Origin: Chitinophaga pinensis
Lineage (GTDB): Bacteria > Bacteroidota > Bacteroidia > Flavobacteriales_D > Crocinitomicaceae
Assembly (NCBI GenBank): GCA_945902745.1
Contig: CAMDNE010000001.1
Span: 356,469 to 420,468, forward strand
DNA length: 64,000 nucleotides
Direction of reading: 5' to 3'
The notes under the pieces were generated by a model. It was not told the DNA's origin. It made no database searches and saw nothing but the letters and a program-made list of their open reading frames with translations. This document shows positions 26,541 through 36,280 of this stretch, piece by piece; positions within the stretch are counted from its first letter, which is position 1; each line of letters opens with the position of its first letter. The position numbers and the translations under genes were made by a program.

Positions 26541-28031
26541 ATGGAAAAAATTAGTAAAGAGGGGAAGAAGGAAATAGAGAAGCTCAGGAAAGAAGCAATT
26601 GAGAGCGCTGAGCGGTTACCAAAGAAAATAATTAAGCCTTCATTCGATGTAATAGATAATTTGCGATGTACAGGTGATATTCATTTTTCGATTCCGTCGA
26701 AAGGAATTGAATATGAACCTGCACGCTTGATTAAACATCAGTCTGGTGGGTTTAAGCTGGAAATTGATAATCTCATTAATGAAATTGAGGAACCATGTGA
26801 TATTGTGCTAATTATCAATGAGATAAGATATATAGTCTCTGATGTGTATTTTCAGTTTTCCGGTGGTACTATTTCTAGGAATACTCACAATGATCTTTTT
26901 TCAGGAACATTGGGTTCGGCGGCGTTTTTACATTCTCTTAATTTGGATACTGAAAATAAAGAAGATTCTTATAGAAGGTGCGTTCTACCTATAGGTGAAT
27001 CAATAATAGGTTCTTTTGTTCAAACCGAATGGTATAGGACTGAATGGAATAATGGTGCTGGACTGGTTATATTAAGTATTAATGATATTTCTTTTGATTT
27101 TTACCAGGCCAAATATGGCTCTGATTATTTTTTTGTGGTAGATAGCAAAATAGAAGTCTCTTTTGATATTTTTTCTGATATCTGTAACGCTATTACTTTG
27201 GCCTTTGGGTTCTTATCCGCTAATTTTTATCAAAATGAGGCATATTTTTTATCGTCAGATGATGAGTCCTTTGAAATAATATCAAGGGTTGAATACAAGC
27301 AATTGAGGGAGTCAATTTTAATGTGTGGAGCATACAATCCAATTATTTCAAATCCTTATCAATATTCAAAAGACGATAAGATTATAGAAAAAGTTGGTAC
27401 TTCTATTAGGGTATTTAATGCTGCAGAATTTTCTTCTTTGTGTAATAGACTATTTAGTGATGAGAATTATCAAGAGTTAATTTTATTAATTATCGAATCA
27501 AATGCAGGGAGTCTTATTCTTCAACCTGCAGGTTATGCTGTCGCATTGGAAAAAATTACAAATATTGTTGTTGAAGAAAATGGAGGCTTAAAGCCCATAC
27601 CCGACAAACGTTTATCAAGTAAATTCTTAAAGGCAATGCGAGAAGTACTAAAATCCATGAAAGAAGAGATTAATGAAGTTGGAAATGAGGACTCAATCGT
27701 AATTCTGGGTAAAAATATAGATAAAATGAATAGTCCTACAAACCGAGATAAGTTGACGAAACCATTTAATATATATGAAATAGATCTTGATGCTAAAGAC
27801 CAAGAAGCTATAGCAAATAGAAATAATTTTTTACACGGTAGAGGATTAAATGTAGCGGAGGGAACAGATCTGTTTAACGAAGTATGGGAAACTTCAATGC
27901 GGTTAAATGGAATGATCAACAAACTGATATTGAAACACCTGGGATATTCTGGGTACGTAATCAATCATGTTAAGAGATATGAAGTTGCATTAGGGAAAGA
28001 AATAGGGAAAGAATTATTTGAAAAAATTTAA
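26541..28031 (+). CDS. HEPN-like (ApeA-type) protein
   Basis: 496 aa. The first ~240 residues form a beta-rich domain (LRCTGDIHFSIPSKGIEYEP), comparable in position to the N-terminal domain of ApeA-type proteins. The C-terminus is helical and contains ANRNNFLHGRGL, an Rx4H pair followed by G as in HEPN ribonucleases, inside a helix bundle ending LILKHLGYSGY. HEPN proteins cut RNA in abortive infection. It lies between the TPR gene and hsdM on the same strand. Assignment rests on the motif and context. Confidence 0.55.
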   Translation: MEKISKEGKKEIEKLRKEAIESAERLPKKIIKPSFDVIDNLRCTGDIHFSIPSKGIEYEPARLIKHQSGGFKLEIDNLINEIEEPCDIVLIINEIRYIVSDVYFQFSGGTISRNTHNDLFSGTLGSAAFLHSLNLDTENKEDSYRRCVLPIGESIIGSFVQTEWYRTEWNNGAGLVILSINDISFDFYQAKYGSDYFFVVDSKIEVSFDIFSDICNAITLAFGFLSANFYQNEAYFLSSDDESFEIISRVEYKQLRESILMCGAYNPIISNPYQYSKDDKIIEKVGTSIRVFNAAEFSSLCNRLFSDENYQELILLIIESNAGSLILQPAGYAVALEKITNIVVEENGGLKPIPDKRLSSKFLKAMREVLKSMKEEINEVGNEDSIVILGKNIDKMNSPTNRDKLTKPFNIYEIDLDAKDQEAIANRNNFLHGRGLNVAEGTDLFNEVWETSMRLNGMINKLILKHLGYSGYVINHVKRYEVALGKEIGKELFEKI

Positions 28032-28045
28032 ATACAAATATAACC

Positions 28046-29533
28046 ATGTCATCAACCGAAATATCACAAAAACTTTGGAACCTTTGTAACGTCCTACGTG
28101 ACGACGGAGTAACCTATCACCAATACTTAAACGAGTTAACATACATTCTTTTCCTCAAATTGTCGGATGTGCAAATTCAAAAAAAATCTTCTAATGGGGA
28201 AGGTTTTTCAGGGCAAATACCGGAAGAATACCGCTGGGAGACGTTGAAAGGAATCACGGATAACAAAGAAATGTTTGACCGTTATCGAGATTTGTTGGCC
28301 AATATTAGTAACAAAGCTGAAAACGAATCCATCAAAGAGATTTACCTCAATGCGTCTACAACATTGCGTAAACCTGTTAATCTAAGAACATTAATCGATG
28401 GGATAGATAAAATTGACTGGTACGATGAAGACGACCGTGATACCATGGGACAGATCTACGAAGATTTGTTGGAACGTAATGCGAATGAGAAAAAAAGTGG
28501 TGCAGGACAATACTTTACTCCACGACCACTAATCAATGCTATGGTGCGTTTGATGGCGCCGAAATTAGGTGAAACATGGAACGACCCAGCTTGTGGAACT
28601 TTTGGATTCATGATCTCGTTGGATCATTACTTGAAAGAACGCTACGATTACGTTTACTCTTCCGATGCAAAAACACGAAAGTTTCAAGAAACGGAAGCAT
28701 TGAGTGGGGTTGAACTAGTACAAGATGCACACCGTTTGGCACTCATGAATGCAAAGTTGCATGGATTGGATAGCAAAATTGACCTCAATGATACCTTAAC
28801 CGATTTCGGGAAAACATTAAAAGGGTTTGATGGTGTATTGGCAAACCCACCATTTGGAACGAAAAAAGGTGGAGAGAAACCATCGCGCGATGATTTAACC
28901 TTTGTTTCGAGTAACAAACAATTGAACTTCCTGCAACACATCTACAGAAGTCTAAAAAAAGATGGAAAAGCAAGAGCAGCGGTTGTATTGCCAGATAATG
29001 TTTTGTTTGAAGATGGTGATGGGCAAAAAATTCGCCGCGATTTAATGGATAAATGCGACTTGCATACCATTTTGCGCTTACCAACTGGAATCTTCTATGC
29101 GGCAGGTGTGAAAACCAATGTGCTCTTCTTTACACGTGGTAAAAGTGAAACCAAGAACACCGAAAAAGTGTGGATTTACGACATGCGCACCAACACACCG
29201 AATTACGGAAAGCGAACAGCATTTGCTGAAAAAGCATTTGATGAGTTCATGCGAGCATACACGGGTGGAATCGCGTGGGACGAAGTCCTGCAGAATTATA
29301 ATGGTGAAATTGACCATGCAAAACGTGCAACCATTAAAGACGAACGTTGGAAATGTTTCTCTCGCGAAGAAATTGCAACGAAAAATGATTCTCTGGATTT
29401 AGGTCTGATTGCAGATGACAGTATCACTTCATCAGAAGATTTGGGCGAACCTTTGGACATTGCTAAAGCCGCTTTGCAGGAATTGGAAAACATTACGAAA
29501 GAGTTGAATGCGATAATTGGGGAGTTGAAGTGA
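28046..29533 (+). CDS. hsdM: type I restriction-modification N6-adenine methylase, M subunit
   Basis: 495 aa, the usual HsdM length. It has a helical N-terminal HsdM_N domain (SQKLWNLCNVLRDDGVTYHQ), SAM motif I DPACGTFGF (from residue 180) and catalytic motif IV NPPF (267-270), all intact, in contrast to the degenerate copy at 14125. It overlaps hsdS by 4 bp (GTGA at 29530), which implies coupled translation. It methylates the host target and forms the M2S core with the S subunit. Confidence 0.95.
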   Translation: MSSTEISQKLWNLCNVLRDDGVTYHQYLNELTYILFLKLSDVQIQKKSSNGEGFSGQIPEEYRWETLKGITDNKEMFDRYRDLLANISNKAENESIKEIYLNASTTLRKPVNLRTLIDGIDKIDWYDEDDRDTMGQIYEDLLERNANEKKSGAGQYFTPRPLINAMVRLMAPKLGETWNDPACGTFGFMISLDHYLKERYDYVYSSDAKTRKFQETEALSGVELVQDAHRLALMNAKLHGLDSKIDLNDTLTDFGKTLKGFDGVLANPPFGTKKGGEKPSRDDLTFVSSNKQLNFLQHIYRSLKKDGKARAAVVLPDNVLFEDGDGQKIRRDLMDKCDLHTILRLPTGIFYAAGVKTNVLFFTRGKSETKNTEKVWIYDMRTNTPNYGKRTAFAEKAFDEFMRAYTGGIAWDEVLQNYNGEIDHAKRATIKDERWKCFSREEIATKNDSLDLGLIADDSITSSEDLGEPLDIAKAALQELENITKELNAIIGELK

Positions 29534-30849
29534 TCGATAATAACCAATATAATAAATGGTTGTTTAAAGAACTAGGAGAAGTTTCTACAATTAAAAGTGG
29601 AGGAACGCCATCGCGTGCAATAAAAGAATATTGGAATGGAGACATTCCATGGGTTAAAATTTCGGATATCTCGAAGGAATATGTGGATAAAACAGATGAG
29701 TTTATTACGGTTGAAGGGCTGAAAAATTCATCAACAAACATTTTTCCGAAAGGGACTATCTTGTTTACGATTTTTGCTACAATTGGAAAAGTTGGAATCT
29801 TAGATATAGACGCAACAACTAATCAAGCAATTGCCGGAATTACTCCAAATTCGGAAATAGTAAATTCTAAATTTCTCACTTATTCTTTAAGAGAACTAGC
29901 TCTTTCCTTGGAGAATCAAGGCAAGGGAGTTGCTCAAAAAAACATCAATTTATCTATTTTAAAATCTACAAAGATACCTCTACCACCCCTCCCAGAACAA
30001 AAACGCATTGTAGCCAAACTAGATTCAATTTTTTCGCATTTAGAATTGGCAAAGCAAGGTTTGGTGAAAATACCGGTTTTGTTGAAACAGTTTCGTCAGG
30101 CGGTATTAACACAAGGGGTAACAGGTAAGTTGACTGAGCAATGGAGAAATGGAAAGGAGTTGGAAGATTGGACAAGCGTATCAAGCTCTAAAATATTCGA
30201 ATTTATTACTAGTGGTTCTAGAGGTTGGGCTCAATATTATGATAATTCAGGTGACCAACTTTTTGTTAGAATTACTAACATGAATTATGGAACTTTTAAA
30301 CTTGATTTAAGACCTGAAAAGCTTCAATTTTTAAAACTTGCAAATACAACCGAAGGAAAAAGAACATTATTAAAATCTAGAGATATTTTGATCTCGATAA
30401 CAGCAGATGTAGGTATGATCTCGCTTGTTGAAGGAGATTTCAAGTATGAAGGTTATGTAAATCAACATGTTTGTTTAGCACGTCCAATTAAAGCAATAAA
30501 TGAAAAGTTTTTAGTTTACTTTCTTATGTCTGAAAATGGTTTTGGTCAATTTAAAAAGATGAAAAGAGGAGCAACAAAATCAGGTCTAACTTTAGGAGAT
30601 ATTAAAAAATTAAATATTGAATTCCCACCTTTAATCGAACAAGCTGAAATTGTAAGTCACATAGAAGTGTTATTGACGAAAGCAGATGCTATTGAGGCGC
30701 AGTATAAAAAATTAAAAGAACAAATCGATCAACTCCCGCAGGCTATTTTGGCAAAGGCTTTTAAAGGAGATTTGGCAGAGCAGAAGCAAAGTGATGGTTT
30801 GTCAGAGACTTCATTGAAAAATATTAAAGCCTTGAAGGCTGAATTATAA
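29530..30849 (+). CDS. hsdS: type I specificity subunit, first copy
   Basis: 439 aa with a GTG start overlapping the hsdM stop. Two target recognition domains (residues ~1-155 and ~215-375) are each followed by a long conserved helix: EQKRIVAKLDSIFSHLELAK and, at the end, EAQYKKLKEQIDQLPQAILA. This is the classical TRD1-CR1-TRD2-CR2 layout that reads a bipartite site. A second full hsdS follows 7 bp later with closely similar conserved regions but different TRDs. Confidence 0.92.
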   Translation: MIDNNQYNKWLFKELGEVSTIKSGGTPSRAIKEYWNGDIPWVKISDISKEYVDKTDEFITVEGLKNSSTNIFPKGTILFTIFATIGKVGILDIDATTNQAIAGITPNSEIVNSKFLTYSLRELALSLENQGKGVAQKNINLSILKSTKIPLPPLPEQKRIVAKLDSIFSHLELAKQGLVKIPVLLKQFRQAVLTQGVTGKLTEQWRNGKELEDWTSVSSSKIFEFITSGSRGWAQYYDNSGDQLFVRITNMNYGTFKLDLRPEKLQFLKLANTTEGKRTLLKSRDILISITADVGMISLVEGDFKYEGYVNQHVCLARPIKAINEKFLVYFLMSENGFGQFKKMKRGATKSGLTLGDIKKLNIEFPPLIEQAEIVSHIEVLLTKADAIEAQYKKLKEQIDQLPQAILAKAFKGDLAEQKQSDGLSETSLKNIKALKAEL

Positions 30850-30856
30850 AAGAAAT

Positions 30857-32110
30857 ATGATGGAGAAGGAATTGCCGAAAGGGTGGGAAATTATTAGGCT
30901 AGAGGATTTACCTATAACATTTCGAAGAGGAGTCAATGCTAAAGAAAAAGGGATAGAAGGGGAGGTTTATTATATTCCTTCCGGCGCTAATTTCCCAAAT
31001 GGCATTAAAACAGAAAAAATACAAAAAATTTCTTTGGAGGTATATAACTCTTTTAAAGAGGGAGCGGCCTTATGTAAAGGAGATGTGTTATTTAACTCTG
31101 GAGGTGTAGGAACTTTAGGTCGAGTTGGTTATTTCGTAGGTTTGGATTTGCAAGCAGTTGCTGATTCTTTTATCTTAATTATTAGAACTGATACCGAGAG
31201 AATTCGCTCAAAATATCTTTATTATTGGTTTCAAACACATCAAGCACAGAAATTAATTAGAGAAAACACTAAAGGGACAACAGGTATAACGTCAATTAAA
31301 AGTTCTGACATTCAAACATTTATAATACCTATTGCACCAATAAAAGAACAACAAATAATTGAAGCTAAACTAGATTCAATTTTTGCGCATTTGGAAGTTG
31401 CAAAGCAAGGTTTAGAGAAAATTCCCGTGATGTTGAAACAGTTTCGTCAGACAGTATTAACGCAAGCGGTTACTGGGAAGTTGACGGAGGGGGTTGGATG
31501 GAATAAAATTAAATTAGGACAATTAGTTGGAAAAGGCGGCATATTTGATGGACCCTTTGGTTCAAATTTAAAATCTCAAGATTATACAGTTGATGGTGTA
31601 CAAGTTATTCGTCTGGAGAATATTGATTTTCTTCGTTTTAATCATTCAAAGTTGACTTTTATTTCAAAAGAAAAGCATAAAACCCTAGTGAAACATACTG
31701 TTGATCAAGGTGATATTATTTTTTCATCATTCATTTCAGAGAATATTAGAGCCTGTATTTTACCTAAACTTGAATTTGAGGCTATTGCAAAAGCTGATTG
31801 CTTTTGTATACGTCCTGATGAAAATAAAATTTTAAAAGAATATCTAATTATATTTCTTGTATCGAGAATAACATACAACATGCTTGTAAATCATATTCAT
31901 GGAGCAACAAGACCAAGGATTAATACTGGTCAGTTAAAGGTATTAGAAATAAATGTCCCACCTATTCAAGAACAAACCGAAATCGTCCGCCGCGTTGAAG
32001 CTTTGTTTTCGAAGGCAGATGCAATTGAGGCGCAGTATATAAAATTAAAAGGCCAGATTAATCAACTCCCGCAAGCTATTTTGGCAAAGGCGTTTCGGGG
32101 GGAGGTGTAG
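30857..32110 (+). CDS. hsdS: type I specificity subunit, second copy
   Basis: 417 aa, TRD1-CR1-TRD2-CR2 again. CR1 (AKLDSIFAHLEVAKQGLEKI) and CR2 (INQLPQAILAKAFRGEV) match the first copy at protein and DNA level, while the TRDs differ. Two tandem S genes behind one M gene either give the host two specificities at once or serve as recombination partners. No inverted orientation or recombinase gene is present, so invertase switching is not supported. Confidence 0.9.
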   Translation: MMEKELPKGWEIIRLEDLPITFRRGVNAKEKGIEGEVYYIPSGANFPNGIKTEKIQKISLEVYNSFKEGAALCKGDVLFNSGGVGTLGRVGYFVGLDLQAVADSFILIIRTDTERIRSKYLYYWFQTHQAQKLIRENTKGTTGITSIKSSDIQTFIIPIAPIKEQQIIEAKLDSIFAHLEVAKQGLEKIPVMLKQFRQTVLTQAVTGKLTEGVGWNKIKLGQLVGKGGIFDGPFGSNLKSQDYTVDGVQVIRLENIDFLRFNHSKLTFISKEKHKTLVKHTVDQGDIIFSSFISENIRACILPKLEFEAIAKADCFCIRPDENKILKEYLIIFLVSRITYNMLVNHIHGATRPRINTGQLKVLEINVPPIQEQTEIVRRVEALFSKADAIEAQYIKLKGQINQLPQAILAKAFRGEV

Positions 32111-32124
32111 CAAAATAGAAAAAT

Positions 32125-32616
32125 ATGGTAATGACAATTGAAAGAATTCTGTTGCCTTCTAACAATGATGGCTTATTAAAAGATTTGAAGTTATTTATTT
32201 CAATAATTGAATCATCCGAAAAAAGGAAAGAAATTGCTATAAATCCTTATGATTTTCTATCTAATGGTCAGTTTCCTGTTTTGCACAAATTCATTCGTAA
32301 TTCTCGTGCAACGATAATGTCATTCAATAGAACTTTTAAAAAATTAATAAATGATATAAATATTTTCAATCCTTGTTCCCGATGTCTAGTGTTTGTTTAT
32401 ATGAGTATTCTGGCACTGCTAGGAAGAGTTGGCGGAGGAATAAATAATCTTCTGGATATTATAGATGAACTAATTGATTTATTGAGAGATTTTTTCGGAG
32501 ACGTTTTTAGCTTGGGGATAGTAGCGGATTTTTTAAGAAGGTTAAATCAAAGAATTTCATTGAGATCTTTAGCGAGAAGAGTTTGTGAAAATTTAAATCA
32601 GTGTGAGACGAATTAA
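32125..32616 (+). CDS. hypothetical protein
   Basis: 163 aa, starting 14 bp after the second hsdS. It is helical with a moderately hydrophobic middle (CLVFVYMSILALLGRVGGG) that could be one membrane or buried helix, then amphipathic segments (LLDIIDELIDLLRDFFGDVF). No family is recognised. Position suggests an accessory of the restriction operon. Confidence 0.5.
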   Translation: MVMTIERILLPSNNDGLLKDLKLFISIIESSEKRKEIAINPYDFLSNGQFPVLHKFIRNSRATIMSFNRTFKKLINDINIFNPCSRCLVFVYMSILALLGRVGGGINNLLDIIDELIDLLRDFFGDVFSLGIVADFLRRLNQRISLRSLARRVCENLNQCETN

Positions 32617-32790
32617 GTAAAATTTACATGAAATTTCTAATAATACCAGCTCCGCTGCATTTTCACTGCTGCGCTTAACAACAAATTAAGCTTCATTAAG
32701 AACATATTTTAGTAATTTAACCTAACCAAAAAATGTGTTGTAAGTTTAGCGAAAGGAATTGGTCAATAACTATTATAACAAACAACAAGT

Positions 32791-33630
32791 ATGACAAAAC
32801 CCCAAACCATCCAAATATTTCTTCCAGACGGTTCACCAATTAGTATTCGAGAAGCAGAAATCACCAACCGTTTGGTGAAGGCGTTGTTATTTCCTAGAAA
32901 TAAGTTTGAAGAAGTATCAAAACGGGATACAGTTCATTTTACAGGAGTGTACTTTCTATTTGGAACAACTGAAGATGAATCTCAACCTCTGGTTTACATA
33001 GGTGAAGGGGAAGATTGTTTTAAACGTTTACAAGAACACAACCGTAAAAAAGATTTTTGGACACATTGTGTTGTCGTTGCAACTAAAACAAATGAATATA
33101 CTAAAACAGATGTGAAGTATTTAGAACATTATTGTTTGATGCAAGCGGAAAAAATAGGTCGCTTTAAAACGGAAAATGGAAAAGATTCACAACGACCTTC
33201 AATTCCTGAAACAAGAGAACACGATTTGCTAGATAATTTTGAGACAATTAAAATTTTACTGGCAACATTGGGATATCCACTTTTTGAGGAGAAAAGAAAA
33301 GCCAAATCAACAAAAGAACTTTATTATTGTAAAGGCAAAGAGGCAAACGCAGAAGGTGAAATGACAGACGATGGTTTTGTCGTTTATAAAGGAGGGAAAT
33401 GTACCCTTGTTGAATCTGCTTCGGCGGGGAAATGGATAAATGATATTCGAACGCGTTTAATTGATGATTCGATATTAAAAGAGGTTAACAAAATGTTGGT
33501 TTTTCAAACAGATCATATCTTTAATTCGCCAAGTGCTGCAGCAGGAACTATTCTCGCAAGACGAGCAAATGGTTGGTTGGAATGGAAGAATAAGGAAGGG
33601 AAGACGCTGGATGAATTGAAAAGAAAGTAA
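32791..33630 (+). CDS. GIY-YIG nuclease-fold protein with DUF4357
   Basis: 279 aa. Residues ~50-130 carry the GIY-YIG pattern in its variant form: GVYFLFG (strand 1), LVYIGEGEDCFKRLQEH (YIG and the Arg helix) and YLEHYCLMQAE with the catalytic-type Glu. The C-terminal part (LARRANGWLEWKNKEGKTLD) is a DUF4357 domain, a small unit common next to type I systems. Likely an accessory DNA-binding or nuclease protein. It starts 174 bp after the previous gene, so it may have its own promoter. Confidence 0.78.
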   Translation: MTKPQTIQIFLPDGSPISIREAEITNRLVKALLFPRNKFEEVSKRDTVHFTGVYFLFGTTEDESQPLVYIGEGEDCFKRLQEHNRKKDFWTHCVVVATKTNEYTKTDVKYLEHYCLMQAEKIGRFKTENGKDSQRPSIPETREHDLLDNFETIKILLATLGYPLFEEKRKAKSTKELYYCKGKEANAEGEMTDDGFVVYKGGKCTLVESASAGKWINDIRTRLIDDSILKEVNKMLVFQTDHIFNSPSAAAGTILARRANGWLEWKNKEGKTLDELKRK

Positions 33631-33635
33631 TAACT

Positions 33636-34628
33636 ATGAATTTACCTAAAGATATTACCAAACCCTTTTTTAGTTACGGAATATTTCGACCGGGTGAAAT
33701 TGCTTACAATATCATCTCAGAGTTTGTTGATCTCAATAAGATTGAAAAAAGAGTTATTAAAGGAAACTTAAAACTAAGGGACGGAATTCTAATTTATGAT
33801 CAAAAAGGAGTTGATGATATTGATGGTTATGTTTTGTCCTTCAAAGAAGGTTTGGAATCTGAAGCCTATGACTCAATTGTAAAATTAGAACCTGGTAACT
33901 ACTACATGTGGAACGATAACGAATCTAAATACCGAAAAGAATTCAATATACTCCATGGTAAGAAGAGCGAAAAGGGAATTGATGAGGAAAAAAAATTCAA
34001 CGACCCTAAAATATGGAACAATTTATTTGAAAGTATCTGGAGAGATCCGTTTATAATAAATGGATTTAATATGCTCGATCAATATGCGAAAGTTGGTATA
34101 AGCCTGAATAGGCAATATAAAGAGATAGAAGGGTTTGATGAAGGCAGTTTTAATGATTATCTAAAGTATCAAATGCTCTACCTATTTCTTAGTAGCATTC
34201 TTGAAAGAATTATGTTTTTGAATGGAGGGTTTGGAATAAATCCAAACAAACAAAAAGATTTGTTTTCAAAAGACAAAACACTAACTAAAGTATTGGATCA
34301 GCTTGTTAATAATGAAGATTTCCCACAGTTTAAAAGTCCATTCGAAAGAGTGATCCACCCAACTAATGATCCAGATAATGAAGTAAAATGGTCGCACGAA
34401 GGTTCTAATAATATAAATGCCAAAAAGGCAATGGATTATTATTATCAGTTAAGGTCAAACATTACCCACCGAGGTAAAACAGGAATGAAAAAACACATTC
34501 TATTAATAGAATCTTTTGAGGAACTAAAATACATTCTTAGAACATTCTGGTCCGAAAAGGAGACAGAATCAAAAAAGTTGAAAGAAGAAATAGATAATTT
34601 AATTGTACAAAGAGATGAACGAAATTGA
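33636..34628 (+). CDS. hypothetical protein with HEPN-like C-terminal motif
   Basis: 330 aa, 5 bp after the GIY-YIG gene. The N-terminal half is mixed alpha/beta (PKDITKPFFSYGIFRPGEIA). The C-terminal half is helical and ends with YYYQLRSNITHRGKTGM, an R-x4-H followed by R/G as in HEPN domains, then LIESFEELKYILRTFW. HEPN assignment is by motif only. Confidence 0.5.
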   Translation: MNLPKDITKPFFSYGIFRPGEIAYNIISEFVDLNKIEKRVIKGNLKLRDGILIYDQKGVDDIDGYVLSFKEGLESEAYDSIVKLEPGNYYMWNDNESKYRKEFNILHGKKSEKGIDEEKKFNDPKIWNNLFESIWRDPFIINGFNMLDQYAKVGISLNRQYKEIEGFDEGSFNDYLKYQMLYLFLSSILERIMFLNGGFGINPNKQKDLFSKDKTLTKVLDQLVNNEDFPQFKSPFERVIHPTNDPDNEVKWSHEGSNNINAKKAMDYYYQLRSNITHRGKTGMKKHILLIESFEELKYILRTFWSEKETESKKLKEEIDNLIVQRDERN

Positions 34629-34947
34629 AAAGTTAAAATCGCTAATTGATCAGGGCAAATTCCCAACTGACTTCCCTCACTTTGGTGGCGCCAACTTGAT
34701 TATTACCAATGATCCGAACCGTAATTATCATGAAGCAGATGTTGTAGTGTATACCGATCATGCGGCTGCTTTAAGTTGGTTAGTTATAGAACTCAAGAAG
34801 ATCTATGATGAATCGTTGAACTTCCGGAACAAGTATAATTTTTATCCATACATCGGTGAACTTATCCAGGCTTCTGTAAAATACAATTACGATCTTTTCG
34901 AGACCATGCTTTTTGTAATTGACAAGATTGAGGAAGAGTGGAGATGA
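34615..34947 (+). CDS. hypothetical protein, translationally coupled
   Basis: 110 aa from ATG 34615, which lies 14 bp inside the end of the preceding gene. The upstream in-frame TTG at 34603 is less likely. Sequence MNEIEKLKSLIDQGKFPTDF shows no known family. The overlap suggests it acts with the HEPN-like protein. Confidence 0.5.
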   Translation: MNEIEKLKSLIDQGKFPTDFPHFGGANLIITNDPNRNYHEADVVVYTDHAAALSWLVIELKKIYDESLNFRNKYNFYPYIGELIQASVKYNYDLFETMLFVIDKIEEEWR

Positions 34948-34975
34948 ATAATTGGAATTGAAAAGAAAGTAAAAC

Positions 34976-36280
34976 ATGAAGTGGTCCAACATATTCTCAA
35001 TCCCTGATCCAACCATCGTGCAAGAAGGTTCGGTAGACCCCTTGGGTATGCAGGTGATTTGGACCCATTTCGGGCAGAAAATATTTGCCAATAAACTTAC
35101 GACTGTTGCAACGGATATCCGGAACTATACAGTGAACTTGTTGCAGTTACATGTGCTTGATCGATTGAAAAATGAGCACTCGGATCTTTACGAAAAAGCG
35201 TTAGAGAAATTTTCAAGTTTCAGAAATGAATACGATTTAAAAGCAGGCTTACTTATTTTAATGGAGGATGCTATGGTCTTTTCATTAATGCTCAATAACA
35301 ACGAAGTAGACATGCTCGGTGTGCTAGGTAGTTACAATGCTGAAAAGCAACTCTCCAAAGACCCAAATCAAGTTGTGATTGAAGCTGAAAAATCGAAAGG
35401 TGTTTTGGTGCGTCAATTGCAATTAGGTGTTACAGGTCGTTATAAAGGTCCATTTATTAATATGGGATTACTTACCAAAACCCTTCAACACAGCGGAGAT
35501 TGGGTGGAGATTAAAACTGTTATCGATCAATGGCAGGAAGGTAAGCAATTAGCCAGCGTTTTACTTAAATTCATTTGCAAGATTATTGAAACGAAGGAAG
35601 GTAATTATCCAACTTTAACATTGTCAGAGCTTCAGCAAAACACCGAAGTGATTAATCATTATGTTAATTGCTTTGGTAAGTTCAAGATGAATGCTTCTCT
35701 GCATAAATTTTGGGTGGAAAAATTGGGATTGGAAGGAGGCGCTGCAAAATCTATTTATGATCAAGTTGGTTCAACGGAGAAAGGTATTCATACAAGTGTA
35801 ATTATAGAACAAGCAAGACAAACCCAGTCTGGTGAGGCGGAACTCCAATTAGAACAAATTCTTCGATTGGAACCTTTTCTTTCTAGTGTTTCTCAGGTAT
35901 TTTATTTGATGACAGATATCGGAAATAAAAAGTTGTCGAACATTTTAGATCAAGTTGAACAACTAGCTGATCGAATCAATCAAGCGGATATTTCAGATAT
36001 GGAAATTGAAAGTCCCCGTTTGAAAACACTGGTCAAATTCATGAAGGAGGCGAATGGTGAACCAACTCAAATTGCACATAAAATAGTCGAATACCATACG
36101 CTCATCATGCAGAATAGAGGAGGGGCAGCATGGATCGAAATCCAAGACGATCAATTGAAGCATTACATCGCTCAAAGGACTCCGATATCAACAAAAGATT
36201 TCCTCGAGAAAAATTATTGGTATCATGATTATTATTTAGGACCTATTCGTTCAATCTATTTTGGTTTAAATCCGAATTAA
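34976..36280 (+). CDS. hypothetical protein of the PLD/helicase module
   Basis: 434 aa, family not recognised. Mostly helical with conserved-looking blocks SVDPLGMQVIWTHFGQKIFA and KGPFINMGLLTKTLQ. It shares its last base with the first base of the next gene (TAATG at 36278-36282), and that gene overlaps the SNF2 gene by 8 bp, so the three genes form one module. It may be the adaptor or regulator for the nuclease and helicase; that is inference. Confidence 0.55.
   Translation: MKWSNIFSIPDPTIVQEGSVDPLGMQVIWTHFGQKIFANKLTTVATDIRNYTVNLLQLHVLDRLKNEHSDLYEKALEKFSSFRNEYDLKAGLLILMEDAMVFSLMLNNNEVDMLGVLGSYNAEKQLSKDPNQVVIEAEKSKGVLVRQLQLGVTGRYKGPFINMGLLTKTLQHSGDWVEIKTVIDQWQEGKQLASVLLKFICKIIETKEGNYPTLTLSELQQNTEVINHYVNCFGKFKMNASLHKFWVEKLGLEGGAAKSIYDQVGSTEKGIHTSVIIEQARQTQSGEAELQLEQILRLEPFLSSVSQVFYLMTDIGNKKLSNILDQVEQLADRINQADISDMEIESPRLKTLVKFMKEANGEPTQIAHKIVEYHTLIMQNRGGAAWIEIQDDQLKHYIAQRTPISTKDFLEKNYWYHDYYLGPIRSIYFGLNPN

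Noticed and set aside
29530..32110. Phase-variable inverting hsdS locus
   Set aside because: The two S genes are in direct, not inverted, orientation, and no site-specific recombinase gene is in the window.
32656..32670. TGCATTTTCACTGCT, one base from the 15-nt regulon palindrome
   Set aside because: The last base breaks the palindrome and no TTTG-type box follows at 19 nt, the feature shared by the eight accepted sites.
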